From CAXSBR01 sp964236495 (GTDB lineage: Bacteria; Actinomycetota; Actinomycetes; Mycobacteriales; Jatrophihabitantaceae), in NCBI GenBank assembly GCA_964236495.1, contig CAXSBR010000016.1:1-63017 (forward strand): a stretch of 63,017 nucleotides of DNA, written 5' to 3'. Shown here in pieces: positions 32,321-40,131 of the stretch; the stretch's first letter is position 1, and each line of letters opens with the position of its first letter. The notes under the pieces were generated by a model. It did not search any database. It had not been told where the DNA came from and saw nothing but the letters and a program-made list of their open reading frames with translations. Both the position numbers and the translations under genes were made by a program.

Positions 32321-33810
32321 CTAACACCATCGCGACCCCGTCAAGTTGGCCCTCGGACGCCCTGCAGTCGCCCGACGGAGTCCCGTGGGATCTGCTGGTC
32401 ATCGGCGGCGGCACGGCCGGTCTGGTCGGTGCCAAGACGGCGGCCGGACTGGGAGCGACGGTGCTGCTGGTCGAACGGGCCCGCACCGGCGGTGACTGCC
32501 TCTACACCGGCTGCGTTCCGAGCAAGGCCCTGCTCAGTGCGGCCCATGCCGCCGCCGACGCCCGGGCGGCGGGACGCCTGGGCGTCCACGTCGAGGGGCT
32601 GCGCGTCGACTTCGCCGAGGTGATGGCGCACGTCCGGGAGTCGATCGACGCCATCGAACCGACCGATTCCCCGGCCACCCTGCGCGCGCACCGGGTGCAC
32701 GTCGCCCAGGGCACCGTGCGCCTGACCGGGCCGCAAACAGCAGAGGTGGACGGCACTCCGGTGCAGTTCACGCAGGCGCTGATTGCCACCGGATCAGTGC
32801 CTACGTGGCCGTCGATCGACGGTCTGGCCGCATCGGAGCCGCTGACCAGCGACACCGTGTGGTCGCTCACCGAACTGCCCGCCCGCCTGCTCGTCGTGGG
32901 CGGGGGGAGCATCGGCTGCGAACTCGGCCAGGGCTTCGGCCGCCTCGGCGCGCAGGTGAGCATCGTCGATCCGCAGTCCCGGCTGCTCACCCGCGAGGAC
33001 GAGGACGCCGCGTTGCTGGTGGCCGACGTTCTGCGCGCCGACGGCGTGCACTTGCATCTGGGCACCGGCGTCACCGCCGTCCGCCGCAGCCAGGACGGGT
33101 GGCTGGCCCAGCTGGAATCGGGCGAGGCAGTCGCCTTCGACCGCGTTCTGCTCGCGACCGGCCGCCGGCCGGACACCGACGCGCTGGACGTGGCGGCCGC
33201 CGACGTCGAACTCGACGACACCGGCCACGTCAAGGTCGACAGGACGCTGCGCACAACCAATCCCCGCATCTGGGCCGCCGGTGACGTCACCGGCCATCCC
33301 CAGTTCACGCACCTGGCCGGCGTGCACGGCAGCCTGGCCGCCAGCAACGCGGTGCTCGGTCTGCGCCGCCACGTTCAGCTGAACGCGGTGCCCCGGGTGA
33401 CCTACACCCGCCCCGAAGTGGCCGCGGTAGGACTGACCGGGGACGCCGCCGGGCGTCGGGGTACGTCCGTACGCACCATCGCCCACCGCGACGTGGACCG
33501 GGCCGTCACCGACGCCCACACCGACGGCTTCACCCGACTGAGCCTCGATCGGCGCGAGCGCGTCGTCGGCGCCACGATTGTCGGACCGCGGGCCGGCGAA
33601 TCGCTGGCCGAGGTCGTGCTGGCTGTGACTAAGGGTTTGCGCGCGCGCGATCTGGCTGCTTCGATCCACGCCTACCCGACCTACGGCGACGGGGTGTGGA
33701 AAGTCGGGCTGGAGGAGCTCACCGGTCGGTTGGACGCTACGCCGGCGCGGACTGCGCTCACAGTGTTGCAGCGGATCCGCCGGGCGAGGCTGAGCCGCCG
33801 GGACCGCTGA
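32317..33810 (+). CDS. FAD/NAD(P) disulfide oxidoreductase, MerA/Lpd-like
   Basis: A 497-residue flavoprotein. FAD site VIGGGTAGLVGAKTAA; redox-active disulfide GGDCLYTGCVPSKALL (C-x4-C, as in lipoamide dehydrogenase and mercuric reductase); NAD(P) site VVGGGSIGCELGQGFG; and AAGDVTG. In the C-terminal dimer domain the usual H-P-T-x-S-E is IHAYPTYGDG: the catalytic histidine position is tyrosine and the glutamate is absent. It is thus not an ordinary lipoamide dehydrogenase, and it lacks the C-terminal Cys pair of MerA. MerA-like flavoproteins of this sort accompany Ynj-type clusters in some bacteria (recollection). Translation is coupled to the methyltransferase; the 3' end overlaps the convergent ATPase gene by 53 bp. 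Confidence 0.88.
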   Translation: MTNTIATPSSWPSDALQSPDGVPWDLLVIGGGTAGLVGAKTAAGLGATVLLVERARTGGDCLYTGCVPSKALLSAAHAAADARAAGRLGVHVEGLRVDFAEVMAHVRESIDAIEPTDSPATLRAHRVHVAQGTVRLTGPQTAEVDGTPVQFTQALIATGSVPTWPSIDGLAASEPLTSDTVWSLTELPARLLVVGGGSIGCELGQGFGRLGAQVSIVDPQSRLLTREDEDAALLVADVLRADGVHLHLGTGVTAVRRSQDGWLAQLESGEAVAFDRVLLATGRRPDTDALDVAAADVELDDTGHVKVDRTLRTTNPRIWAAGDVTGHPQFTHLAGVHGSLAASNAVLGLRRHVQLNAVPRVTYTRPEVAAVGLTGDAAGRRGTSVRTIAHRDVDRAVTDAHTDGFTRLSLDRRERVVGATIVGPRAGESLAEVVLAVTKGLRARDLAASIHAYPTYGDGVWKVGLEELTGRLDATPARTALTVLQRIRRARLSRRDR

Positions 33811-34930
33811 CGGGCTCAGGGGATACGTCTGCGGCAAAGACGGTGCCGGCCCGGACCGGCCAGGACGAAGTCACCGTCGATCCGAGCTCGACGCCTGGCC
33901 CGAGACCGACGTGCGCGGTCAGCGTGGCGCCGGTGAGTAGGCGAAGCTCGACGGCCAGGTGGGTGCCGGCGAAGCGGGCAGCCACCGCGACCGCCCGCAC
34001 CGTCGCACAGGGCTCGGCTCCCGCCCCGGCTCCCATCGCCTCGGTGGTCAGTGAGATCGCCTCGGGACGTACGACCAGCACGGCCGGACCGTCGGGGCCG
34101 CGTTGCCCGTTCGGCCACGCATTGAACGACGCTTCGATGCCGGCACCGGTGAAGCGCCCGCCACGCACCGTGCCGGGCACCTCGTTGGTCACTCCGAAGA
34201 ACCGGGCCGCAGCCAGCGATGGCGGCGCGGTGTAGAACGTCACCGGCGGGGCGTGCCCGGCGATCCCGCCCCGCAGCATCAGGGCGATGTCGTCGGCGAC
34301 GTCGACGGCCTCGCCCTGGTCGTGGGTAACGAACAGTGTCGTGACGGCGGAGCCGTTGTGCAGCTCACGCACCAGCGCCCGCATCTGGGTCCGCAGGCCG
34401 GTGTCGAGTTGGGAGAAGGGTTCGTCGAGCAGCAAGACCCGCGGCTGGAGCGCCAGCGCGCGGGCCAGCGCGACGCGCTGTTCCTGGCCGCCGGACAGCT
34501 CGTCGACCTGACGTCCGCTCAGCCCCGGCAGCTGCACCTGCTCGAGCAGCTCCTCGACCCGGCGGCGAACTTCGTGCCGGCCCAGACCGCGCAGGCGCAG
34601 ACCGAAGGCCACGTTCTGCCCGACGTTCAGGTGTGGGAACAGCAACGGTTTCTGGAACAGCATCGATACCGGCCGGCGCTCGGCCCTGATCCGCAGCATT
34701 GACGTCGCGTCGATCCGGATGTCGCCGGCATCGGGCACAAGTAGCCCGGCGATCATCGCCAGCAGGGTGCTCTTACCGCATCCCGACGGTCCCAGCAGAG
34801 CTGTGAAAGAGCCTGGGCGCAGAGTCAGCGTGACGTCGTCGACGGCGACGGCAGATCCGAAGTTACGAGTGACCCGATCAAGATCGACAGCCCCACCGAG
34901 CGCACGGCGCGAACCATCAGGACTGCTCAC
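33758..34930 (-). CDS. ynjD: ABC importer ATPase, YnjD-type
   Basis: A 390-residue ATP-binding subunit of a binding-protein-dependent importer. Walker A LLGPSGCGKSTLL (about residue 47), Q-loop MLFQKPLLFPHL, signature LSGGQEQR, Walker B VLLLDEPFSQLD, H-loop FVTHDQGEA. The last 140 residues form a TOBE-like regulatory domain. By gene order and the family of its binding protein it is the YnjD component. The GTG at 34930 overlaps the permease stop as GTGA. It is the last gene of the minus-strand operon and its final 53 bp overlap the convergent flavoprotein gene. Confidence 0.9.
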   Translation of the reverse strand: MSSPDGSRRALGGAVDLDRVTRNFGSAVAVDDVTLTLRPGSFTALLGPSGCGKSTLLAMIAGLLVPDAGDIRIDATSMLRIRAERRPVSMLFQKPLLFPHLNVGQNVAFGLRLRGLGRHEVRRRVEELLEQVQLPGLSGRQVDELSGGQEQRVALARALALQPRVLLLDEPFSQLDTGLRTQMRALVRELHNGSAVTTLFVTHDQGEAVDVADDIALMLRGGIAGHAPPVTFYTAPPSLAAARFFGVTNEVPGTVRGGRFTGAGIEASFNAWPNGQRGPDGPAVLVVRPEAISLTTEAMGAGAGAEPCATVRAVAVAARFAGTHLAVELRLLTGATLTAHVGLGPGVELGSTVTSSWPVRAGTVFAADVSPEPVSGPGGSASPGGSAATL

Positions 34931-35754
34931 AGCCGGCCGAAGCCCAACGTGGCCGCCGAGCCGGCGCCCAGTAACCGCGTCGTGAGCAGGACCAGCAGCA
35001 GCGGCGGTGCCACCAGCACCAGTGCCAGGGCCGCAGCGGCGGGCGTGTCCGACGAGCCGATCGCTGCGAACAGCAGCAGCGGCAGCGTCTGCACCTGACC
35101 GCCACCGACGAGCAGAGTCAGGATGTACTCGCTCCACGAGATAAGGAAGGCGAACAGCGCAGCCACTGCGATTGCGGGGCGCAGCAGCGGGAGAGTGACG
35201 AACACCAGCACCCGCAGCGGGCCGGCGCCCAGAGCGCGAGCCTGGCGCTCGTAGTCGACGTCCAGGTTGGCGAACGCACCGGCCAGCACCGTCGCCGCGT
35301 ACGGAACGGTGGGCATCAACTGCACCAGCACCACCCCGACGACGCTGTCGCTGAGCCCGTAGCGGATGAAGAAGACCTGGATCCCCAACGTCACCGCCAG
35401 ACCGGGAACGATCACCGGCGCCAGCAGCAGAAACTGCACCAGACGCCTGCCGCGAAAGCGGTACAGCCCGACGGCCCGGCCGGCCGGATAGCCGATCAGG
35501 CACGCCAGCACGGCCACCGACACCCCGATGACCGTCGACGTTGCCAGCCCGTGCAACACCTGCGCGCGTGGATCGGTGATCAGGCGCAGCCCGCGCGTAT
35601 CGAAGCGCTGCGGAACCAGCGCCGGATACCGCCACTGCGCACTGAACGACTCCACCACCAGCGGCACCAGCGGCACCAGCAGGGCTGCGACGATCAATCC
35701 CGCCGCCAGGCCGACACCGGGTCGTCTGCGCGCAGCCGGCGCCGGTCGACTCAC
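34927..35754 (-). CDS. ABC importer permease, second half of YnjC
   Basis: A 275-residue inner-membrane permease with six helices, for example GLAAGLIVAALLVPLVPLVV and FLLLAPVIVPGLAVTLGIQV. The EAA-like coupling motif ERQARALGAGPLRVLVFVTL (about residue 175) contacts the ATPase. It corresponds to the C-terminal half of E. coli YnjC, which as I recall is one fused protein of about 510 residues. Both ends use 4-bp overlaps: GTG start on the stop of the first permease and stop on the start of the ATPase. Confidence 0.88.
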   Translation of the reverse strand: MSRPAPAARRRPGVGLAAGLIVAALLVPLVPLVVESFSAQWRYPALVPQRFDTRGLRLITDPRAQVLHGLATSTVIGVSVAVLACLIGYPAGRAVGLYRFRGRRLVQFLLLAPVIVPGLAVTLGIQVFFIRYGLSDSVVGVVLVQLMPTVPYAATVLAGAFANLDVDYERQARALGAGPLRVLVFVTLPLLRPAIAVAALFAFLISWSEYILTLLVGGGQVQTLPLLLFAAIGSSDTPAAAALALVLVAPPLLLVLLTTRLLGAGSAATLGFGRL

Positions 35755-36626
35755 AGCGACCGCCGCGACAGTCGCGCCGACACGCCGAGGTAGGCGACGA
35801 CGACCAGCCCGCTGAGCACCGCAATGAGCACCGCGGCGGCCATCGCCTCGGGGCGCGCGGTCAGATCCGTGTCTGAGTACAACTGATAGGCCACCACGGG
35901 CAGGGTCGCGGGATAGGGGCGGCCCAACAGGTAGGGCACCTCGTAGGAGCCGGCCGCGAAGGCGAAGACCAGTACCGACCCGGTGACCACAGACGGTGCC
36001 AGCAGCGGCAGCGTCACCCGCGTCAGTCGACGCCACGGGCCGGCGCCCAGGGTGCGGGCGGCGTCGGACAGGTCGTCCAATCCACGTCCGGACGCGGCCA
36101 GTGTCAGCACCGCGAAGAAGGGCGCTTCCTTCCAGACGTACTCGGCGATGATACCCCAGCCGAACCGGTCGTAGACCAGCGCCGGGAACGCCTGTGGATT
36201 CGACGTCAGGCCGGCGGCGTGACCGACTCGCGAGGCCAGTCCCGTCTGCGTCAGCAGCAGCAGCATGCACAACGCCCCCGCTAGGTGCGGTACGCCCAGG
36301 TTCAGCTGCACCAAGGCGGTGACGGCTCTGCGGGACCGGCCCAGACGGCGCACGGTCAGCGCGATCGTCACCCCGGCGATCGCGGCGAGCACAGTCGACA
36401 GGCCCGCCACTCGTGCGGTCAGCAGCAACGACGCTCGCACCGCCGGGTCCGCTGCGAGCGCTCGGTAGGCGTCGAACGACAGCGGCCGGGCAGGAAGGTA
36501 GGGCTGGTAGGCCAGGCTCTGGGCCACCGCCTGCGCCACGCCGGCGAGGAAGAACACGGCTACGACGACGCCAGCGGGCAGCAGCAGCAGGGTGAGCACC
36601 GCCCATCGGGGCAGGGTCCGCGGCAC
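35751..36626 (-). CDS. ABC importer permease, first half of YnjC
   Basis: A 291-residue permease with six helices (VLTLLLLPAGVVVAVFFLAG first) and the coupling motif DAARTLGAGPWRRLTRVTLP near residue 195. APSVVTGSVLVFAFAAGSYE with the following VPYLLGRPYPATLPVVAY is a typical late-loop segment of this permease class. The GTG start lies three bases after the stop of the binding-protein gene. Together with the next permease it would form the heterodimeric pore for the substrate captured by the YnjB-like protein. Confidence 0.88.
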   Translation of the reverse strand: MPRTLPRWAVLTLLLLPAGVVVAVFFLAGVAQAVAQSLAYQPYLPARPLSFDAYRALAADPAVRASLLLTARVAGLSTVLAAIAGVTIALTVRRLGRSRRAVTALVQLNLGVPHLAGALCMLLLLTQTGLASRVGHAAGLTSNPQAFPALVYDRFGWGIIAEYVWKEAPFFAVLTLAASGRGLDDLSDAARTLGAGPWRRLTRVTLPLLAPSVVTGSVLVFAFAAGSYEVPYLLGRPYPATLPVVAYQLYSDTDLTARPEAMAAAVLIAVLSGLVVVAYLGVSARLSRRSL

Positions 36627-36629
36627 CGG

Positions 36630-38018
36630 CTAATTCTGCAGTACGCGGGTCTTCCAGTCCTTCTCGATCCGGGTGATGTAGCCACTGGCCAGTTCGGGCT
36701 GGGCATGCCGGGTCAGCGTGGCCAGCGGCAGCACCGAGGGGCTGATCTTGACCGCCGCGAAAGCTGCGCGGGTGGACGCGTCGGTACGCGAGAGGGCTAT
36801 GCCGGGATAGATCCCTTCGGCGCGGTAGAGCGCGAGCTGTGTCTGTGGGTCCTGCAGCACGTTCGCCAGCACCAACGCCGCCGGCCGGTGCGCGGCATCG
36901 GCAGGGATGGCGAGATTGCTGAAGTTGGCAATGTTTCCCGCCGAGACGACGGCTTCGCGGGTCGATTTCGGGAACAGGCCACTGCTGACCTTGGCACCGA
37001 TCGCGCCGGGCCCGTAGGTGAAGTAGGCGCTGATGGCGCCGTCGGCGTAGAGCTTCTCGACCTGGTCTTGCGTTTGCGGGTAGGTCTTGCCGCCCCGCCA
37101 CAGCGACGGCTCGAGATCGTTCAGACGCGTCCAGAGTGGCCCTGCCGCGGCCGCATACTTCGACTGATCGAACGGGCCGGCCAGGCGCGCCGGTCCACCG
37201 AGGCTGTCGTAGAGCACGGTGCGAACGGCCATCGAACCGGTGAAGTCGGGCAGGGCGGGGTAGGTGAATCGCCCCGGATGGGCCTTGGCCCACGCGAACA
37301 GGGCGGACACGGACGCGACGTCGGCCGAGGTGAGCGCTGTGCTGTCGTAGACGAGCGCCGAGTCCGCCTGCTGCCACACCGACTCGCAGCCCTGCACGGG
37401 GACGCCGAAATCGTTCGCGATCGCCGGGTCGGCGAAATTGACGTAGCGGGCGTTGGGCAGCGTCGCTGCCCAGCCGCAATACCAGAGCTTGGCCTGTACG
37501 CCGGTAGCGAAGTTCTCCCCGTTGATCCAGATCGCGTCGACCGACCCGCCGGTGCGCTTGCCGGCCTGCTTCTCGCCCAGCACCCGGTTCACGGCATCGG
37601 ACGTGTCGGTGATCTTCACCTGGTTGAGATGTATGCCCAGTGCGCGAAGCCGGTCGGACACGTAGCCGTTGACGAAGGTGTTCAGGATGTCGTCGCCGCC
37701 GTACATGTACCAATTCACCGACTGGCCCTTCGCCTGAGCGAGCACCGATTGCCAGCCCTGCGGGGCAGACCCCGACGAACCGTCCGACGACCTGGCTCCA
37801 CCACCGCTGGTCGCCGTCGATCCGCCGGCTGAGCTGGATCCCACTGCGCTGGATCCCACTGACGCGGGGCTCGATCCGACCGCCGCCGGGCTCGATGAAC
37901 CGCCGCAGGCCGTCATGGCCAGCGCGGCGACCGCAAGCGCCGACAGCGCGACCGACCGGCGGCGAGCAGCACGCCATCGGAGACGCAGCGACGCAGACGA
38001 CAGCACCCGACGGCTCAC
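36630..38018 (-). CDS. ynjB: ABC importer substrate-binding lipoprotein, YnjB-type
   Basis: A 462-residue extracellular binding protein anchored by lipid: signal peptide with lipobox ALAMTACGG near residue 38, then a serine-rich linker of about 50 residues. The mature protein is of the YnjB family, as shown by VNWYMYGGDD, VNRVLGEKQAGKRTGGSVDA and IWINGENFATGVQAKLWYCG. The natural ligand of this family has not been established to my knowledge; a thiamine/polyamine/iron-like fold class is likely. GTG start with AGGAG six bases upstream, which overlaps the stop of the preceding phosphotransferase gene. Confidence 0.9.
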   Translation of the reverse strand: MSRRVLSSASLRLRWRAARRRSVALSALAVAALAMTACGGSSSPAAVGSSPASVGSSAVGSSSAGGSTATSGGGARSSDGSSGSAPQGWQSVLAQAKGQSVNWYMYGGDDILNTFVNGYVSDRLRALGIHLNQVKITDTSDAVNRVLGEKQAGKRTGGSVDAIWINGENFATGVQAKLWYCGWAATLPNARYVNFADPAIANDFGVPVQGCESVWQQADSALVYDSTALTSADVASVSALFAWAKAHPGRFTYPALPDFTGSMAVRTVLYDSLGGPARLAGPFDQSKYAAAAGPLWTRLNDLEPSLWRGGKTYPQTQDQVEKLYADGAISAYFTYGPGAIGAKVSSGLFPKSTREAVVSAGNIANFSNLAIPADAAHRPAALVLANVLQDPQTQLALYRAEGIYPGIALSRTDASTRAAFAAVKISPSVLPLATLTRHAQPELASGYITRIEKDWKTRVLQN

Positions 38019-38027
38019 ACGACGCTC

Positions 38028-38684
38028 CTAGGCCTGGCGGGTGAGGCTGCTGTCAGCCCCTCGTACGAAACCAGCCGGGGCTGGGGCATGCAACAGGGTG
38101 ACGCCGACGACCAGCCGTTGTGCGGCAGTGATCGCAACCGCACCGGTGAACACCCAGGCGATCACCGCGGCATGGCTGGGCAGCAAGCACACCAGCCCGT
38201 AGACCACGACGGTCTCGGTGCCCTCGGCCAGGCCGCCGACGAAGCGCAGTGACCGGCCGTCGTCAAAGTTCCGCTGTCCGCGGCGGTCGAGCAACGCTGA
38301 CAGCGCCAGGAATGCCGCGCCAGAGACGTAGTACGCGCACAGCAGGGCCAGACAAGCCAGCCGGGCCTCCGGCCGCGCAACAGCCACCGCGACAACGAAA
38401 CCGGCGTAGATGCTGAAATCGGCCAGGATGTCGAGGAAGCCGCCCAGTTCGGTGGCGCCGTGCCGGCGAGCCAGTGGGCCGTCCAGGCCGTCGAGCAGGC
38501 GGTTGGCCAGCCACAGCGCCAGGGCGACGAGCCACCAGCCGCGGGCGGCGCCGGCGCACGCGGCGAGCCCGCAGACCCACCCGGTTCCCGTTACGGCCAG
38601 CGGGCTGATCCCGAGCCGGTCGAGCCGCGCGGCGGCCGCGTCCAACGTCGGTGCGAGCGCCCGGCGGGCCCGCGCGTCAAGCAT
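38028..38684 (-). CDS. CDP-alcohol phosphotransferase, YnjF-like
   Basis: A 218-residue integral membrane enzyme that transfers a phosphoalcohol from a CDP-linked donor, as in phospholipid synthesis. The complete catalytic motif D-x2-D-G-x2-A-R-x7-G-x3-D-x3-D is present in DGLDGPLARRHGATELGG followed by FLDILAD (about residues 65-90). About six helices are expected. E. coli ynjF lies in the same cluster as ynjBCD, which supports the assignment. Which headgroup is used is unknown. The ATG at 38684 overlaps the radical SAM stop by 8 bp (ATGCTTGA). Confidence 0.9.
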   Translation of the reverse strand: MLDARARRALAPTLDAAAARLDRLGISPLAVTGTGWVCGLAACAGAARGWWLVALALWLANRLLDGLDGPLARRHGATELGGFLDILADFSIYAGFVVAVAVARPEARLACLALLCAYYVSGAAFLALSALLDRRGQRNFDDGRSLRFVGGLAEGTETVVVYGLVCLLPSHAAVIAWVFTGAVAITAAQRLVVGVTLLHAPAPAGFVRGADSSLTRQA

Positions 38685-40131
38685 CGACAGGTCGCCGGAT
38701 GATCGGCAGTAACCGGCGAAGGGCGATGTTCTCGGTGGGGTCCAGCACGCTGTGTTGCACGCACGCGGGCACCAACTCGCCGGTTTCGGGGTGTGCCATG
38801 GCATACGAGCAGGCCCGCAGCCGCTCCTCGGTGGCTGCGATTCGCGGGTCGTCGCTGGACTGGCCGTTCTGCATCCCCGCCCAGGCCAGCTTGACGTCGC
38901 GGGCATCCATGAACGAGTGCATCACGAACGTGACCGGCCGCACGCGGTGACGCAGCAGACCCGTGCCGGTGCGAGTAACCATGCGTGCCAGCCAGCCGCC
39001 GGCGGTCGTTGCCACCGAGGGATGGCGCACCACGACCCGCAGCAGCCGCAGCGCGAGAACCGCGGGCGACGTGTTCAAGAACTGCATCCCGCCGAGGTAG
39101 GCGAAGAAGCGGTCGCGCACCCGCAGGTCGCGGGCGTCGAGGTCGTCGAGGATCGGGAAGTACCGCTTGCCGAGGAAGAAGCCGTAGGTCGTGCGGTTGC
39201 AGCGGGGGTCGCCGTGCTGCAGCACGGAGTAGGGCAGTCGGCACCCGACGCCCTGCTCGATGCGGGCCCACACCGCGTCACCGCTCGTGTCGCCGTACTG
39301 CTCGTGCCAGCGCCGGTCGTCGCCGACGAAGGCCGCCGGCTGGAAGGAGAACAGGCCGAAGCCGGCGTCGCGATTGGCCCGGATGACGTCGGGGATCTGG
39401 TCCACGTTGCCCGGCGTCACGGTCATGTTGTGGGCCAGGAAGTGGCGCACGCCGTGCTCGCGCCGCAGCTGGGCGAACATGGCGGCGAACCGCTGCCGGT
39501 ACGGGTCCAGGGCGGCCTCGTCAGCCGGCCGCTCGATGCCGCGGCGGCCGAACATGAACATGTCGAAGTGCCCGGCGAACGAGATCCGGTCGAACCGTCG
39601 CCGGCCGCCCTCGTCGAGCACGAGGCGGGTCAGGTAGTCGTAGTCGAAGTCGCCGTGGCTGAAGCTCATCGGTTCCCGGCCGTGCGCGCGCATCGTCTGC
39701 AGGGTGGCGGCGTGGTCGTCGGGGGCGAGCAGGCTCACCTCGCCGCCGATGAGCTGGGCGTGGGCGTGCGGCCCGCGGATGCGCTTCAGCAGCGCCATCT
39801 GCTCGCTGACGTTGGTCTGGGTGTGCCCGCCGTCGACGGCTACCTGGTTGGCGTCGCGGGAGTGGTAGCACGGTGTGCAGGCCAGGTTGCACTTGGGAAA
39901 GACGCCGTGGGTGCCCTCGCAGCCGACCGCATGCTGGCCGAGGGTCTGTGCTGGTGTCCGCGCCGCCGGCGGAAGTTCCGACCATCGGCGACGCAGGGCC
40001 CAGCGGGTGGCGGGGTCGACCGGACGGGTGGCCTCTGCCAAGGCACGCAGTCGGGCCACAAAGCCGCCGCCGCGGGCGGGCTGGAGTCGATCGGAAGCGC
40101 TGATGCTCCCAGTCTTACGCGTTTTTCTCAC
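38677..40131 (-). CDS. Radical SAM enzyme of unknown reaction
   Basis: A 484-residue radical S-adenosylmethionine protein. The iron-sulfur motif C-x3-C-x2-C is FPKCNLACTPCYHSRDAN (about residues 75-92), preceded by AVGCEGTHGV. A glycine-rich strand QLIGGEVSLL (the GGE motif) and RFDRISFAGHFDMFMFGRRG follow. The C-terminal half has further cysteines (DPRCNRTTYG, LRACSYAMAHPETGELVPAC) that could hold an auxiliary cluster. I do not recognise a characterised relative. The GTG at 40131 overlaps the serC stop as GTGA, and the 3' end overlaps the CDP-alcohol phosphotransferase gene, so it belongs to one tightly coupled operon with the YnjBCD-type importer. Confidence 0.88.
   Translation of the reverse strand: MRKTRKTGSISASDRLQPARGGGFVARLRALAEATRPVDPATRWALRRRWSELPPAARTPAQTLGQHAVGCEGTHGVFPKCNLACTPCYHSRDANQVAVDGGHTQTNVSEQMALLKRIRGPHAHAQLIGGEVSLLAPDDHAATLQTMRAHGREPMSFSHGDFDYDYLTRLVLDEGGRRRFDRISFAGHFDMFMFGRRGIERPADEAALDPYRQRFAAMFAQLRREHGVRHFLAHNMTVTPGNVDQIPDVIRANRDAGFGLFSFQPAAFVGDDRRWHEQYGDTSGDAVWARIEQGVGCRLPYSVLQHGDPRCNRTTYGFFLGKRYFPILDDLDARDLRVRDRFFAYLGGMQFLNTSPAVLALRLLRVVVRHPSVATTAGGWLARMVTRTGTGLLRHRVRPVTFVMHSFMDARDVKLAWAGMQNGQSSDDPRIAATEERLRACSYAMAHPETGELVPACVQHSVLDPTENIALRRLLPIIRRPVDA

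Noticed and set aside
34927..37977. Very long open frame (1016 codons) on the minus strand across the importer genes
   Set aside because: Its first two thirds are an arginine/glycine-rich shadow of the YnjB and first permease genes; only the end corresponds to the real second permease. High G+C makes such frames common.
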